NCBI GenBank assembly: GCA_964035545.1
Contig: OZ037768.1
Coordinates: forward strand, 2,903,501-2,967,500
Direction of reading: 5' to 3'
Source: Bugula neritina
Taxonomy: Eukaryota; Bryozoa; Gymnolaemata; Cheilostomatida; Bugulidae
Length of the DNA stretch: 64,000 nucleotides
Shown here: positions 25,301 to 37,014 of the stretch, piece after piece
Layout: each line of letters begins with the position of its first letter
How positions within the stretch are numbered: the stretch's first letter is position 1
The notes under the pieces: generated by a model
Database searches by the model: none
Told to the model about the DNA's origin: nothing
The model's input: the letters and a program-made list of their open reading frames with translations, nothing else
Position numbers and translations under genes: made by a program

Positions 25301-26260
25301 GGGGGGGAGGAGGGGGGAGGGGGCCCTTTCACAAAGGTAGAGACTCTAAACAGACATGAGCTTTGTTTGCTTTTATTCAATGTTATTATTCTCTCATATA
25401 CCAGCCACCAGTACACTATGCATACTATATGCCTGCATACCACTTCCTTCATTATAGTTTATAAGTGCTGGAGTTTTCCTCTCATTTTGTAGGCAGATTG
25501 CTTCCTACAGCTCAGCTCATGGTTACGATGTAAATGCGTTCCAACAGAACCTGACCAGCTCTGAGTATGATTCGGGAGCACGCATTGAATGGAAATATGG
25601 CTGTTCACGTTAGTGATTATACTTGTATATGTTTGTGTTTGTTGCCATGGTTACATATCAAGTATGAAATTATGCTAAAAAGTTTAATAGATGTTGTCTG
25701 CAGAAGAGTCTAAATAATGTATTTTATTAGAGGTATGGTTTTATATAAGATAGAAATCATGTTGAATAGTACAGTTGTGTAGCAAAGTGTTGGATAAATG
25801 TGGAATATTCTAAAATAAATCTAAAATATTGTAAAATTAGAATGGGTGTAGAATTTTATATAATAGATGTAGAATAGAATTAAAATGTTATAGGGTAGAT
25901 ATAAAACGCTTGCAGTGACATACTCAGGGTGATGTGTGTATTATACTCTTTTTGTCCACCCATCTGCCAGGCTCTGTAGTGTTTTAAAGAGCAGTTACTA
26001 GTTGTGACCCAACAGTATTAAATGTTTCTCCAGTAACAGAGGGGTTTACTGTACTCATCACGGGCTATCAGGAAGTGACATATAGTATGTGAGGAAAAGG
26101 AGAGTTGTGTAATCAGCTGGATGCAATTAACTGATGTAATTTCCTGTTTACAGGTGGAGTGGCCGGCACTCCCTGGATCTTCATAAATGGAGTAAACGTG
26201 GCTGCCGATGGCTCATGGAGCCTCTCCAAATATGAAGCTCTGATTGACTCCCTGCTATAG
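22319..26260 (+). CDS. Secreted DsbA-like thioredoxin-fold protein, copy 1
   Basis: Exons: 22319-22594, 24736-24878, 25493-25608 and 26154-26260; 642 nt, 213 residues. A signal peptide (1-19, cleaved near VLAQ) is followed by a DsbA/thioredoxin-like fold: strand IHMDAYLDLS, then the active-site position C51-G-D-S54 at the start of a helix (KAAFPVLKQV), a helical insert (exon 2), and the GTPWIFING strand with the cis-proline typical of the fold. The usual CxxC is reduced to one cysteine, so disulfide oxidase activity as in bacterial DsbA is doubtful; a monothiol or structural role is inferred. The start follows an acceptor at 22312. It is divergent from the tandem satellite and inverted relative to copy 2. 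Intron 1 holds a SINE and a hAT element, intron 2 a SINE. Confidence 0.87.
22861..23045 (+). mobile_element. tRNA-derived SINE, in left arm only
   Basis: The tRNA-like head has an A box (TGGCCTAGCGG) and a B box (GGTTCGAGCCC). The body is ggaagagcatccagtcatta and a tail ttgctcctgtgctt. The homologous right arm lacks it, so it inserted after the duplication, although the flanks also differ by an indel. The gcatccRgtcat block is shared with the SINEs at 25088 and 33965. Confidence 0.82.
23699..24483. mobile_element. Non-autonomous hAT transposon
   Basis: 785 bp. Ends CATGGGTGCTCAACC and (reverse complement) CAGCGATGCTCAACC, flanked by the 8-bp duplication ATCTAAAG (23691-23698 and 24484-24491). 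An 8-bp duplication and CA-rich TGCTCAACC ends are hAT features. The homologous site in the right arm (near 34748) is empty with a single attgaaag. It lies in intron 1 of DsbA-like gene 1. No transposase is seen. A further inverted repeat is nested inside. Confidence 0.92.
23861..24103. repeat. Inverted repeat of GGTAAAAATGGCAC units inside the hAT element
   Basis: The left side has ggtaaaaatggcacaggtaa repeated, the right side several gtgccatttttacc units, about 80 bp of loop between. It looks like a small foldback or MITE nested in the hAT element. Target duplication not resolved. Confidence 0.75.
25088..25265 (+). mobile_element. tRNA-derived SINE, intron 2 of DsbA-like gene 1
   Basis: tRNA-like head with aatggttatagtactagcct and B box GGTTCGAATCT, then the same body (attgctcctgtgcaaaac) as the SINE at 22861. 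The homologous intron in the right arm has the same insertion at 33965-34140, so it predates the duplication. Its tail leads into a G-rich tract. Confidence 0.8.
25274..25323 (+). repeat. G-rich tract (ggggggagg)n
   Basis: About 50 bases of G runs separated by single A residues on the plus (coding) strand of DsbA-like gene 1 intron 2. Several G-quadruplexes could form in the RNA. The right-arm equivalent is a short C/G homopolymer near 33965. Confidence 0.85.
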
Positions 26261-26545
26261 GTGGAAGAACTCTGTATTCCACTATATAGGAAGATATCTG
26301 TAGCCTCTAACCCTCAGGCCGGTAACTTAAGGCTGTCTCGAAATGCATTACATTAGTCCAAAATAATTGTAATTGACAAATTTTCATGTAATTGTAATTA
26401 ATTACATACGTATGTAATTGACCCTAATCCTGACTCCTAGTATGATTTTAGTGTGATCAAATGGCAATTTCTTGCCTATTTCAGACATTTTTTGCTTTTT
26501 CAAAGTTAGTGATTATTCTTTTGTTAATGTCATATTCAAAATTTT

Positions 26546-26551
26546 AATAAA
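26546..26551 (+). terminator. Poly(A) signal, DsbA-like gene 1
   Basis: AATAAA about 290 bases past the stop. It is conserved in context (ttttaataaatgcaagt) in the right arm at 32627-32632, supporting use in both copies. Confidence 0.6.
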
Positions 26552-27414
26552 TGCAAGTCGAAACTCATTCATATAAGTTTCTGTTTATATAAAACTATCA
26601 ATACTGGTTTTGAATAGCAGAGTGTATCTCACTCGGAGTTGTCTTGCCAGTTCAACATTTGAAATAGACTACTACATCAAATAATGGACATGCATGTCTA
26701 GTGTATACTATATCATAAAATATATACCTAATTCACAGATTTAATTAAATTTAAATAACAAAGTATTTATTATAGCTGTTGAAAAAGCTCCAACTTATAC
26801 ATAACTTATTGTCAGCTATATAGTATGTACTGTAAACTGGTACTATTACAGCATCTATACCTTATGCATAAAGCTTTTTTATTTAACCAGCAGCTCTGTT
26901 TATTAGTGCACATAAAAAGACAGCCTTGCACATCTGAGAATGATGGATGAAGTTTCAATATTTATTATAATACTAACATATATTTCAGCAGCCTCTACAT
27001 TAGTTTCATATTATATTCATAGCCAGTATTAGTTTCGTGTGGTTGTAAAACAAATCAAAAATATAAATTCACTCATGCATGTGTTTATAAAAATAAAATG
27101 ATATAATATTTCTCTAATAAATCTACTCTATGCCAATAATTAAACAGCAATTACTATTTACAGCTAATCAGAGTAAAATGCTTAATATGGCAGCTTTTAA
27201 AAACGTGTTTCTAACAACTGAAGTTATAGCCAAAAAGTAAACCTTCGTGTTTTATGCTGGGTTAATACTAAATGTTTACTGGCTAACTGCATTCTAGCAG
27301 GTTTAACACCAGACTTGGTTAGAGTGTTAATAGTGTCTGTAATACTACCTAGTGTCTTGTATACATTTTATATATTCAGGGAAACTCTTGTGCTATATAG
27401 GTGTCAAAACTGTA
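26552..27414. other. Intergenic between DsbA-like gene 1 and TM-collagen 2
   Basis: The convergent 3' flank. It is duplicated sequence up to about 27040, then AT-rich unique sequence. No gene is seen. Confidence 0.55.
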
Positions 27415-27664
27415 TCATATAGATGTCAGACAGGTGTCAGATAGATGTCAGACAGGTGTCAGATAGATGTCAGACAGGTGTCAGATAGATGTCAGACAGG
27501 TGTCAGATAGATGTCAGGCAGGTATCAGATAGATGTCACATAGGTGTCAGATAGGTGTCAGGCAGGTGTTAGATGGATGTCAGATAGGTGTCAGATAGAT
27601 GTCATATAGGTGTCATTTGTGTCAAAAGGTGTTATTTAGATGTCATCTAAGTGTCATCTAGGCA
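27415..27664. repeat. Minisatellite of tgtcagatagatgtcagaca type
   Basis: About 20 units of 10-11 bp, often paired as 22-bp dimers, decaying to tgtcatctaggca near the right end. It abuts the stop codon of TM-collagen 2, whose last codons look like a repeat unit. Confidence 0.9.
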
Positions 27665-30600
27665 TCATCTAGGTGTCAAATATGCAGTGCTGACTGTCTT
27701 CCTCGTTGAGTTCTCAACAGCTGGAGCCAGACAACAGAATGCTATCACCAGAATCACCACAACAACCATTAATAGTAGAAACCAAATCAGCAGCGCTAGG
27801 AGAGCGTTCTCATTCAGTAAGCTGGTGCCAATCAGCTTTGCTACAAAATAAACAGTATGTTAGATACAAACTTTATATTAAACAGAGGTGAAAGTTTTTT
27901 CAGCTTTCATCAGTAATAATTTCAAAAAAGTGATCATGCTTTTAGTTGCTTTAGTTGCAAAGACTTTTTAAAGAGTCTACAATTTAGGCTATTTGTAGAA
28001 AGTTAAAAAGTATCAAAAGTTGTAGCTTAACTTTAAGGTTGACTTTTTTAATATTTTTTTTTCTCAAAGCTAATGAAGTAGCTTTATAGTGTCTTTTGTA
28101 ATATTTTTGTGTAAACAAAAATGTACTTTAGTAGACCTATGCCATTAGTAAGAACATTTATGTTTTCATACCATTAGCTGCAGTTTTATTGTCTTGAAAG
28201 CATTTGTATGAGCCGAGAGTGTTGAGACATATCTGGTCAGATGCACATTTATCTTTTCCTTCCAAGCATTCATCTATGTCTAGAATTGTCACACCATAAT
28301 CATGATAATGATTATACACTATACCTGTATAGCTCAGAGTGATATACCTACGTGCCCTTCAACTCTTTGGCAGAGCATACAGTTTACACAAGCTGAATTT
28401 TTGCTATGGCCTTACAATTAATACTGTCACTAAAATAAAATTGTTACTTATTCAAGCAAAGCGCTTATATTATTTTTGAAATGGCTGAATCAGAAGTTAC
28501 ATTTCTAGGTCTACACAGTATACTACAATGAGCTCTAGCTTTACACAGAATGCTATTCTACAGTAAAGTTTGTAGAAGAACCGTATGTAAATAGTAAACC
28601 CAAGAATTGAATGCTAAATTGTTTATATAAAGTATGAGACCAACTGACCGACACAGTAGCCTGAGGCCCTAGCCCGGTAGCCACTGTAACAGCTGCACTC
28701 CCCACTGCTACAGATTTGATGGCATCCTCCATTATCTATGGAACACGTTCTTGCTGGGAATAAGTCACCTGAAAAATTAATTTTAAACACAGTCATGGAT
28801 TGAAAGAGCAAAACTTAATGATGTTGTGTTAATTACTATGAGTTAAGTTGAACTATTATAGTGATAAAAACTAAATACTAGAGCTTATAGCTAAGAAATT
28901 ACTACTTTTTATACCTCAATACAATGTTTTTCTGTAAATAAACTACAACATTAAAATATACAAATATATTTATTTGATATAATATATTGAATAACAAAAA
29001 ATTATCTCAAACAAGCTTCATATTTTTTTAATTTGATAAAAAGTGTTTGAAACCAGTGCTTTTAAATCCCTATCCTTCCTATCCACAGTTTTAACTTGCA
29101 GTTTAAATTACTTTTGCACATGTTGATATGAATTTAAAATGACATTTAATATCATAATTATACTTCTTCACATAACATTTACACTCACTTCTGCATGTGC
29201 CATCTGGTCTGAGACTGTAACCATCTAAACACTTGCAATCACCAACGACGTTTCCGGAAGAGTCTAAGTTATCCTGGCAGTATTGTGACCGGCACGATTT
29301 ACCGGAATACCCCTCCAATTCCAGGCAGCCATCTTTGTACTTGCTGTCTGCAAGTCATTAATTAATGTCATGTATACATATGACACGTGATGAGAGTGCA
29401 TGCAGGTGCCAATTTGTTATGCAACCACACATCAAAATAAAAAACAACAAAACAACTAACATCAATACCATATATACATATTATGTAAGTAACGGTGTAT
29501 ATAACATAGTATCTTTTGACAACATTAAGTATATATATACACACGAGGATACACTGGTGAGCTATATTATAATAGCTAACTATAGATATAATGATATAAA
29601 GCAATATACCAGCTGCAATGATAATGAGAGGTTTTTATGTTATTTTTACCATAAAAATAAAATGTATTGTCCTATCAGTGTGCACAGTTACTTTATTCTT
29701 AGCTACAACTGAAATTGTGCCCCCTTACCATAGGGGAATGGATAGCCTAGGAGTCCTTGATAACCATGAGAGCCAGGTGCACCTATATCTCCAGCTTCTC
29801 CTGGATTACCAGCGGCACCCCTCAAACCAGAATTCCCTTTAATTCCTGTTTGACCTGGACTTCCTTTAGGTCCAGGAAATCCCTGAGCTCCAGTAGCTCC
29901 TTGACTGCCCTTAGCACCTGCAGCTCCAGTTACTCCATCTAAACCCTCCACTCCTTTGATGCCTTCAGATTTCAAATCATTAAAACATTTAACCATATTG
30001 TATATAAAAATAGACTAAAAATTTTTGTTTGAAGTTTTCAATGACAAACATTATTTTTGTAAAGATTACATCATCCATTAGGGTGCATTATCCATTCAGG
30101 TGCATTATCTATTACTAATTATTATTTGTACCTACAACACGTATGAAATTTAACACAGCAAATACAAAACAGACAAATTTGTTTAACAACTTTATTGATC
30201 TTTAGAGCTGTATGAATGCAGTATTATAAATAATATTACGTTTGAATACTGATATAAAGACATCACAACATCTGCCCACCTTTTTCTCCTTGAGCACCAG
30301 GTGTACCAATATCTCCAATGACACCCCTCACTCCAGTAGCACCGGTTGCACCGCCTGTGTTAGCTAAATGAGCTCCTTTAGCTCCTGGTGCACCTTTCTG
30401 TCCTGTTGGACCAGTTGCACCAGTAGCACCTTGTAAGCCCTGTTATATAAAGTTATAGCTCAGTGCTAACAATGATGTCCTGTGTTGATTACAAACTAAT
30501 GTTCTATATATCTAAAAGTCAACATAGTAGAGGGTACATATGAACATATCTATCTGTAACATTTTGTGTTCTATGCATAAAAAGGTGTTTTCTATGTTTA

Positions 30601-30837
30601 GAAAAGCATGCATTATATTTAGAAAGATACATTCTATATTTATAAAAGTATAATTTATATTTAAAACAACCCTCTTACTTTACTTCCTGTAGCTCCTCGA
30701 TCACCAGTAAATCCTTGACTTCCGGGTAATCCGACTTCTCCTTTTTGACCTGAAAACTGAGGCGGTGCTGTTGGTTGGCCAATTACAGCAGCCACACAGA
30801 CTAACAGACATACTGCTAGATAACGTCTGACATTCAT
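27665..30837 (-). CDS. Type I transmembrane collagen with EGF domains (TM-collagen 2)
   Basis: Exons: 30837-30679, 30439-30280, 29962-29729, 29347-29189, 28768-28649, 28279-28172 and 27840-27665; 1116 nt, 371 residues. Signal peptide (1-20, LAVCLLVCVAAVIG), interrupted Gly-X-Y collagen (about 29-178), three Cys-rich EGF-like modules, one per exon (185-237, 238-277, and DIDECLEGKDKC 278-313), LNEN, a transmembrane helix (326-351) and a short tail ending LTPR. EGF introns are all phase 1. An acceptor at 30853 shows an upstream 5' UTR exon. It is a clear paralog of TM-collagen 1: same domain order, same juxtamembrane LNEN. It differs in having three rather than two EGF-type exons, no Tyr-rich tail, and a stop inside a minisatellite. 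It lies in the spacer of the inverted duplication. Function is inferred as surface/matrix only. Confidence 0.87.
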
Positions 30838-32139
30838 AATAGTTGGATATCCCTGAAATACATAACTGTGCAAACTATACAAACACGATAATCTAATAGA
30901 CTGGCAACAACTGTAATGTGCTCCAGCTGTTCTTGGCTGAAGCCTACACAGAACTGCATGCAAATATTAAAAACATAAATGGCTACGAAAGCAACTCAAA
31001 AAATATATATGCATGTACCAAAAGTGATTATGATGGCACCAAAGTGCAAATTAATTTCAAACTTGTAACCAAACTCATTTTATATTGGCACATTAGTACA
31101 AGAGCATAGATAAATTATACAGTTTAAAGTCCTAATACCGAATCCTGTTAAAAATTTGTCAAATGAACTAAAGCCATCAGCTCAAGTGAAGTTATAAAAT
31201 ATATTCAAAAGGTTATGTAAAAATTATTGCAAATAGCACACTCTTTTTAAATTGACTATAATCATGAGCTAAAAAATATAAACTTGAAAAGCCTAACATT
31301 CTGTTACTAAAGCACTAACCAGTTACAGTGGTGCATCAGCTGCTGTAGTAGTAACTCACTGAAGGCCACGCCTTACTATAGTTTCTACACACTAGTTACG
31401 CTCCATTAAGCAACTAGTTATTGTGAGACTAACTTTAAGGTTGCACTGCTATAGACATCAATGTTAGCTGAACAGTTTAGTTGGGAGACAAAAGGTAATG
31501 TATGCTTAAACATTCAGCAATCAAAAGATTCAATGAAAAGCTCGCCATGACTGAATGACTGCAATGAATACCCTGATAAGTGTTGAAGCAACATTAAGCC
31601 AGGTTATTTTACCCTTATAATATTTTAAACATAAATGTAAAATATCTCACCTTACATTGAAAGGCGGCTTTAAAGTGTTAGCATGTTATATGCCTGTGGA
31701 CAAAGTATAATAATAGGTATCTGTAACATCTTGCTTTATACTGTACTATGCAGTTTATGAAACATCTTGCTTTATACTGTACTATGCAGTTTATGAAACA
31801 TCTTACTTTATACTGTACTATGCAGTTTATGAAATATTATATAGTTTTTATCAGCATAAACTTACTTGTTCAAACAAAAATTAAGTTAGTGAAAATTTTG
31901 TATTTTTAGCAGCATAAACTGACAAATCAAATTAAATTAGGCAAAAGCCGAATGGTCACAGCTATACAAAAATATTTTGCTTAACTGGGAGGATCTGAAG
32001 CAGTCAAATATAAAGCAGGAAGAACAACTAAATTAAAATCAATGTCAATTAGTGAGAGTCTAGAGTGAAATAGTTTTAGAAATTGTGTCGATGTTGCTGG
32101 TTATTTGCAAGTTTATGTTATAAACTTGTCAGGCAACTT
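30838..32139. other. Upstream region of TM-collagen 2
   Basis: Contains the 5' UTR exon boundary at 30852 and AT-rich sequence. Three direct copies of a 40-bp unit (ctttatactgtactatgcag core) lie at 31725-31835. No other gene is recognised. Confidence 0.5.
31725..31835. repeat. Three 40-bp direct repeats
   Basis: Nearly identical units containing ctttatactgtactatgcag and tttatgaaacatctt. They lie upstream of TM-collagen 2 near the inner border of the right duplication arm. No function assigned. Confidence 0.85.
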
Positions 32140-32626
32140 CAAGACTGGCTATGATTATAATATGCAACTAACATAGAGGCTGCTAAAGTATGCGTTAATG
32201 TATTACTATAATAGATATTGAAACTTGATTCAACATTATAAGATGTGCAAGGCTGTCTTTTAATGTGCACTAATAAACAGAGCTGCTGGTTAAATAAGAA
32301 AGCCTTATGCATATGTACATTAGCATAAGTTATTATAGATGTTGCAACTATCAGTTCACAGTACACATATAGTTGAAGACAAGTTATGCATCAGTTGGAG
32401 TTTTTTCAACAGTTATCATAATAGCTATTTTGTCATTTATATTAATTAGTTTCGTATGATATTATTGAATTGTTTGTTAGAGATATCCATTATATTTTGA
32501 TGTAGTTGTCTATTTTAAATGTTGAACCCGACAAGACAACTCCAAGTAAGATACACTTAGCTATTCAAAACTAATATTGCTAACTATATATAAACATAAA
32601 CTTATATAAATGGGTTGCAACTTGCA

Positions 32627-32632
32627 TTTATT
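32627..32632 (-). terminator. Poly(A) signal, DsbA-like gene 2
   Basis: AATAAA on the minus strand, in the same context as the signal at 26546 in the other arm. Confidence 0.55.
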
Positions 32633-32994
32633 AAAATTCTGAAGATGACAATAATAAAAAATAATCACAAAACCCCAAAAAGTACAAAATGTCTGAAATA
32701 GGCTAGAAATGGCCATTTGCTCACATTAAAATCATACTAGAAGCTTAAATGTACTTCAACATTAAAACTTTTCCACAAATTTATAAAACAATTTTAGAGC
32801 ACAACATTTTATCAAAAATAGAGTTGAATAAAATCTTTTTTTAGCAGCATTACATATGATACAGCATCTTCAGTACATGTTTAATTAGCACCAAGTTTAC
32901 GAATCACAACATGTTGGACTAATGTTAAGTTGTGATCACATTCCGAGACAGCCTTAAGTTACCGGCCTGAGGGTTAGAGGCTACAGATATCTTC

Positions 32995-35900
32995 CTATAT
33001 ATTAGAGTACAGAGTTCTTCCATTGAGCAGAGAATCAATCAGAGCTTTCCACTTGGAGAGGTTCCATGAGGCATCGGCAGCAACGTTTACTCCATTTATG
33101 AAGAACCAAGGAGCGCCGGCCACTCCATCTGTAAACAGGATATTACACCAGTTAACTGCATCCAGTTGACTACACAACTCTCCTTTCCCTCACGTACTAT
33201 ATGTCACTTCCTGATAGCCCGTGATAAGTACAGTAAACCCTTCTGTTACTGGAGAAACATTTAATACTGTTGGATCACAACTAGTAACTGCTCCTTAAAA
33301 CACTACAGAGCCTGACAAATAGGTGGAAAAAAAGAGTATAATACACGCATCACCCTGAATATGTCACTGCACGTATTTTACATCTAATCTAGAGTATAAT
33401 ACATTTATTCTACAGTATTCTAAATATTATATTCTACAATATTCTAGATTTATCTCAGAATATTCCACATTTATCCTTTAGTTTTCTTACACAGCTGTAC
33501 TATTCAATAAATTCACTCTTTTATCTAATCTAAAGTGACACCTTTAATAGAACACATTATTTAAACTCTTTCGCCACCTCCACGTAGCATCTATTAGAAT
33601 TCATAGCATAACTTCATACTTGAGATGTAACCATGGCAACAAACACAAACATATACAATTATAATCACTAACGTGAACAGCCATATTTCCATTCAATGCG
33701 TGCTCCCAAATCATACTCAGAACTGGTCAGATTCTGTCGGAATGCTTTTACATCGTAACCATGAACTGAGCTGTAGGAAGCAATCTGCCTACAAAATGGG
33801 AAGAAAACTCCAGCATTTATAAACCATGATGAAGGTACACAGGCATATAGTATGCATAGTGTCCTGGTGTCTGGCATGAGAAAATAATAACATTTAATAA
33901 AAGCAATCAACCAAAACTCATGTCTGTTTAGATTCTCCACCCCTGTGAGAACCCCTGATATAAGGGGGGGGGGGGTACGGCCTGTGCCTTTCACCATGCC
34001 GGTAACATAGTTTTGTTCTGCACAAGGTCAATTATGACCGGATGCCCTTCCTAGCATTACCAATGGCCCAGCCAAGATTTGAACCGGTGACCTAGTGCTT
34101 GCTAGGCTAGTACTATAACCACTATAACCATGGCTGCTCCGAAAGTAAAAAGATACAAATATATTCATATTTCAGTGGGCTAGCTATAGTAACACGCAGT
34201 CTAAAGGTAGATGCAGCAGACAGAGCTACACAATATTATTATTTCTTATCAACCACCTCCCATCACATGACCTGATAACACAAGACACATGACTTCTCTT
34301 AGACTACTTAACTATCATTGAGACTACTTGAGAAGAATCACTTACATCTGAATTTGAGTCAAGTTGTCTCCCTTAGTTGCCAAATCAGACCACTGGGCTT
34401 GTGTAGCGAATAAGGTTTGTGCCCACATAATAACGGACTCATCAGCACTGTGACCAGGGATAGGATTGCTATGCACTATTTTAGAACCCTGTTCAATGAT
34501 GAGAGAAACTCTACACTATTTACATGTATAAATCGCACATATAACATGACACGATACTCAATAATGTATTCATTAAAAAATAATATATAAAATGTTAAAC
34601 TGTCATTGTCGCAGTTGCCAACTATCTGCGTAATCAAGTTGACAGAAGGAAGTAGATATGTGCATTGATTTCGAGTTAGTTTCTCTTGCATTCTGAAAAC
34701 CCTTTCAATGTTTGTAAACTCGAAGATGTAGACTATCTTGCTTTCAATCAACAGATTTTAAAAATCACACGTTTTCTACACCAAAAGTTTCTTTTAGATA
34801 ATGTTTTAGATATTATTAGAAACAAGTAAAAATATAACTTATATTATAGACATATATACTACCTCCTGACTCTACTGATTCACAGGTTTGAATAAGTTAA
34901 CCCCAACAAAACATATCTGTAGAGGTGAAATCAACCTCCGTATCAACTGACAACTACATTAAATTCATTAATAACCTCAAGGTTGTAAATAGAAAGGGAA
35001 GTTGGTACCACATTTACTCATCTGTAACTAATATCTTCCAAAAGTATTTAATGATATCAGCTACAGCATGTAGTTGTAAACATGTTTCTTGGTTGAACTA
35101 AGCTTCTACTGCACAAGCTGTAAGTGGTGCATTCAATGGTTTTGCCCACAAAATGTCATGTCAATTCTATTCTGGCTCAGCATCTCATCAGAAAAAGGCA
35201 AAACTAAGCACAAAACAGTGTGATGTAAAAGAAAACTTCGTCACTTAGAAATGGCAATTGAAATTGCAGTTTAATCAATAAGAATGCCAACAGCTGTCAA
35301 TGCTGATAAAATTCTTTCTTGAATACTTTTTACTTTCCTTGATTTTAGAAGTTAAAAATTTTATTGCTAGACTAATAAAAGTAAAATGGGCCATTTTACT
35401 TAATTTAGTACACACTGGAAATCTCCAGTTTTTAGCTATTTTTCACAATTTAGCTGCTATGAACATGGGTTTTTGCCCAAAACTAGTAAAATATCAATAA
35501 ATACACCTAAATAATCAAAGTTCTTTTTAATTTTGGTAGATTTTCCATGTTTTTTCCCTATTTATTTAGTTAATTTAGATTTTGGATTATTACGGTTTTT
35601 TCATAACGGTCCATAGAAACTTAGCAAAAATATTAAGTTAATTTATATAAGACACCATAAACTATTTCTTACAGAAATCCTTTTTGCTATATTAAATGGG
35701 GAAAGTGAAATGGCTTTTGTTTTGTTACAATTTAGTTTCACCAAATGAAAGAGATTTCTTGTAATTTATCTAAAAAAACAATAATCAAAACCCAGTCCCA
35801 AGTATTTAGTCTAGCACAAACTATCAAATAGACTTACAATAGCAGCTAAATGAGCATTTCGGTGGTACGGAAGTGGGAAAATAAAAAGTTTGAGTCGCAA

Positions 35901-36113
35901 TCGGCTCCCGTAACTGTCAGCTACTTGCTTCAGAACGGGAAAAGCTGCTTTAGAGTCTGGACAGGCAAGGTCCAGATACGCATCCATATGTATAGCAGCA
36001 GAAGATGATGCATTCTTATACACAACACCTAGCGGTCTGGTAGGTATTGGCACCTGGGCCAGTACGACTGTACTTAGTATTAATACAGTTGCTAAGTGTT
36101 GCACAGCAGACAT
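32995..36113 (-). CDS. Secreted DsbA-like thioredoxin-fold protein, copy 2
   Basis: Exons: 36113-35838, 34488-34346, 33788-33673 and 33128-32995; 669 nt, 222 residues. Intron positions and phases are identical to copy 1 at 22319-26260. Signal peptide 1-19; active-site position C51-P-D-S54, closer to the usual CPxC but still without the second cysteine; GAPWFFING with the cis-proline (GTPW in copy 1). The stop of copy 1 is lost here and translation adds NGRTLYSNI. Differences are concentrated around the active site (S50C51G52 against A50C51P52) and in the last exon. The start follows the same acceptor context. Both frames are open, so both copies are probably functional. Redox or chaperone role in the secretory path is inferred from the fold. 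Confidence 0.87.
33965..34140 (-). mobile_element. tRNA-derived SINE, intron 2 of DsbA-like gene 2
   Basis: Minus-strand copy orthologous to the SINE at 25088-25265. It has head gttatagtactagcctagca, B box GGTTCAAATCT and body ggaagggcatccggtcataa, better preserved than in the left arm. The 3' end is a C/G homopolymer. Confidence 0.82.
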
Positions 36114-36618
36114 GTTGCCTGTAAGATAAAGGTACTCATGTAAATGTATACAAGTCTTTTCAAATATATTGTCATGATCAAAAATAGCTCATTTGATTGA
36201 ATGAAAACATGAAGACAAATTTAAATGTTGATGGTATTGACTATTTGTAAAATAAGTGCTCTTTAGCAAAAAGCTAAACTGATGCATTAGTATGGGAACA
36301 ACCTGAACCCTGAAGCTAAATATACTTATATTCACAATGACATTTACATTAGTATTATTATTATCAATTTTATAACTATATAATGATTACAACAAAATAA
36401 TATTATTTTATCACTTATTAGTATTAGCTATTAGTATTAGTAAAATAAATGTAATTCAATGACAATATATTTTATACCTATAGTTATACTAACTTCAATT
36501 ATTGGTCTAATATTAAAAGTAATACTAATACTAATAGTAATAGACAGCAGTAGTACTAAATCTAAGACTAATACTTGCACTTACTATAACTTACTATAAC
36601 TTACTATGACTACTACTA
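36114..36618. other. Upstream region of DsbA-like gene 2
   Basis: Homologous to 21790-22312. AT-rich with taatacta-type simple sequence. The 5' UTR exon was not located. Confidence 0.5.
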
Positions 36619-36696
36619 TGCCAATTTGTTGTAAATGTACCACTTATGACTATCACTATGTATATATTTATAGTGGTGATCTATGAATGTTACATT

Positions 36697-37014
36697 GATT
36701 TGCACATTCAGAAACTCACTAAAGAACTTGCCATCAAATATATAATAGACAATGACCATTTCATCAATAACTTTCTGAGTCAATGCCCTTCTGGAAGATA
36801 TCGAACCATCAAATATAGAGGGGCATGGAGCAGAGATAGCTTCTTGCGACATCTTGTAAATACTTTAAATGAGCTTTTATTTAAATAGTCTAACAGAGTT
36901 TTGACTTTTTCTCTTAATTTTGTTCATGCCTAGTTATGTTATAGTCAGCATTTACACTGAATTTTGCAACGTGTTGTCATGTTTGTGATATGTAATAAAT
37001 CAATCAATCAATCA
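36697..37014 (+). mobile_element. 5'-truncated LINE 3' end with (AATC)n tail
   Basis: 318 bp containing the last 60-odd codons of an open frame (SGRYRTIKYRGAWSRDSFLR, then LLFK and a stop at about 36888), a short 3' UTR and a (caat)n tail. It is flanked by a 5-bp duplication ACATT (36692-36696, 37015-37019). The unoccupied site survives in the left arm at 21724-21764. The tail and truncation are those of a non-LTR retrotransposon; its clade is not identified. Confidence 0.8.

Larger units (their letters stand above)
21720..27040. repeat. Left arm of a large inverted duplication
   Basis: Reverse-complement homology to about 32130-37090, seen from the outer hairpin through the DsbA-like gene (exons and introns), its 3' flank, and on to a shared stretch ending near aaccagcagctctgtttatt and atagccagt at about 27030. 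Arm-specific insertions: a SINE at 22861 and a hAT element at 23699. The outer end is a palindrome at about 21724-21764 (arm agtggtgatctatgaatgt). Confidence 0.92.
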
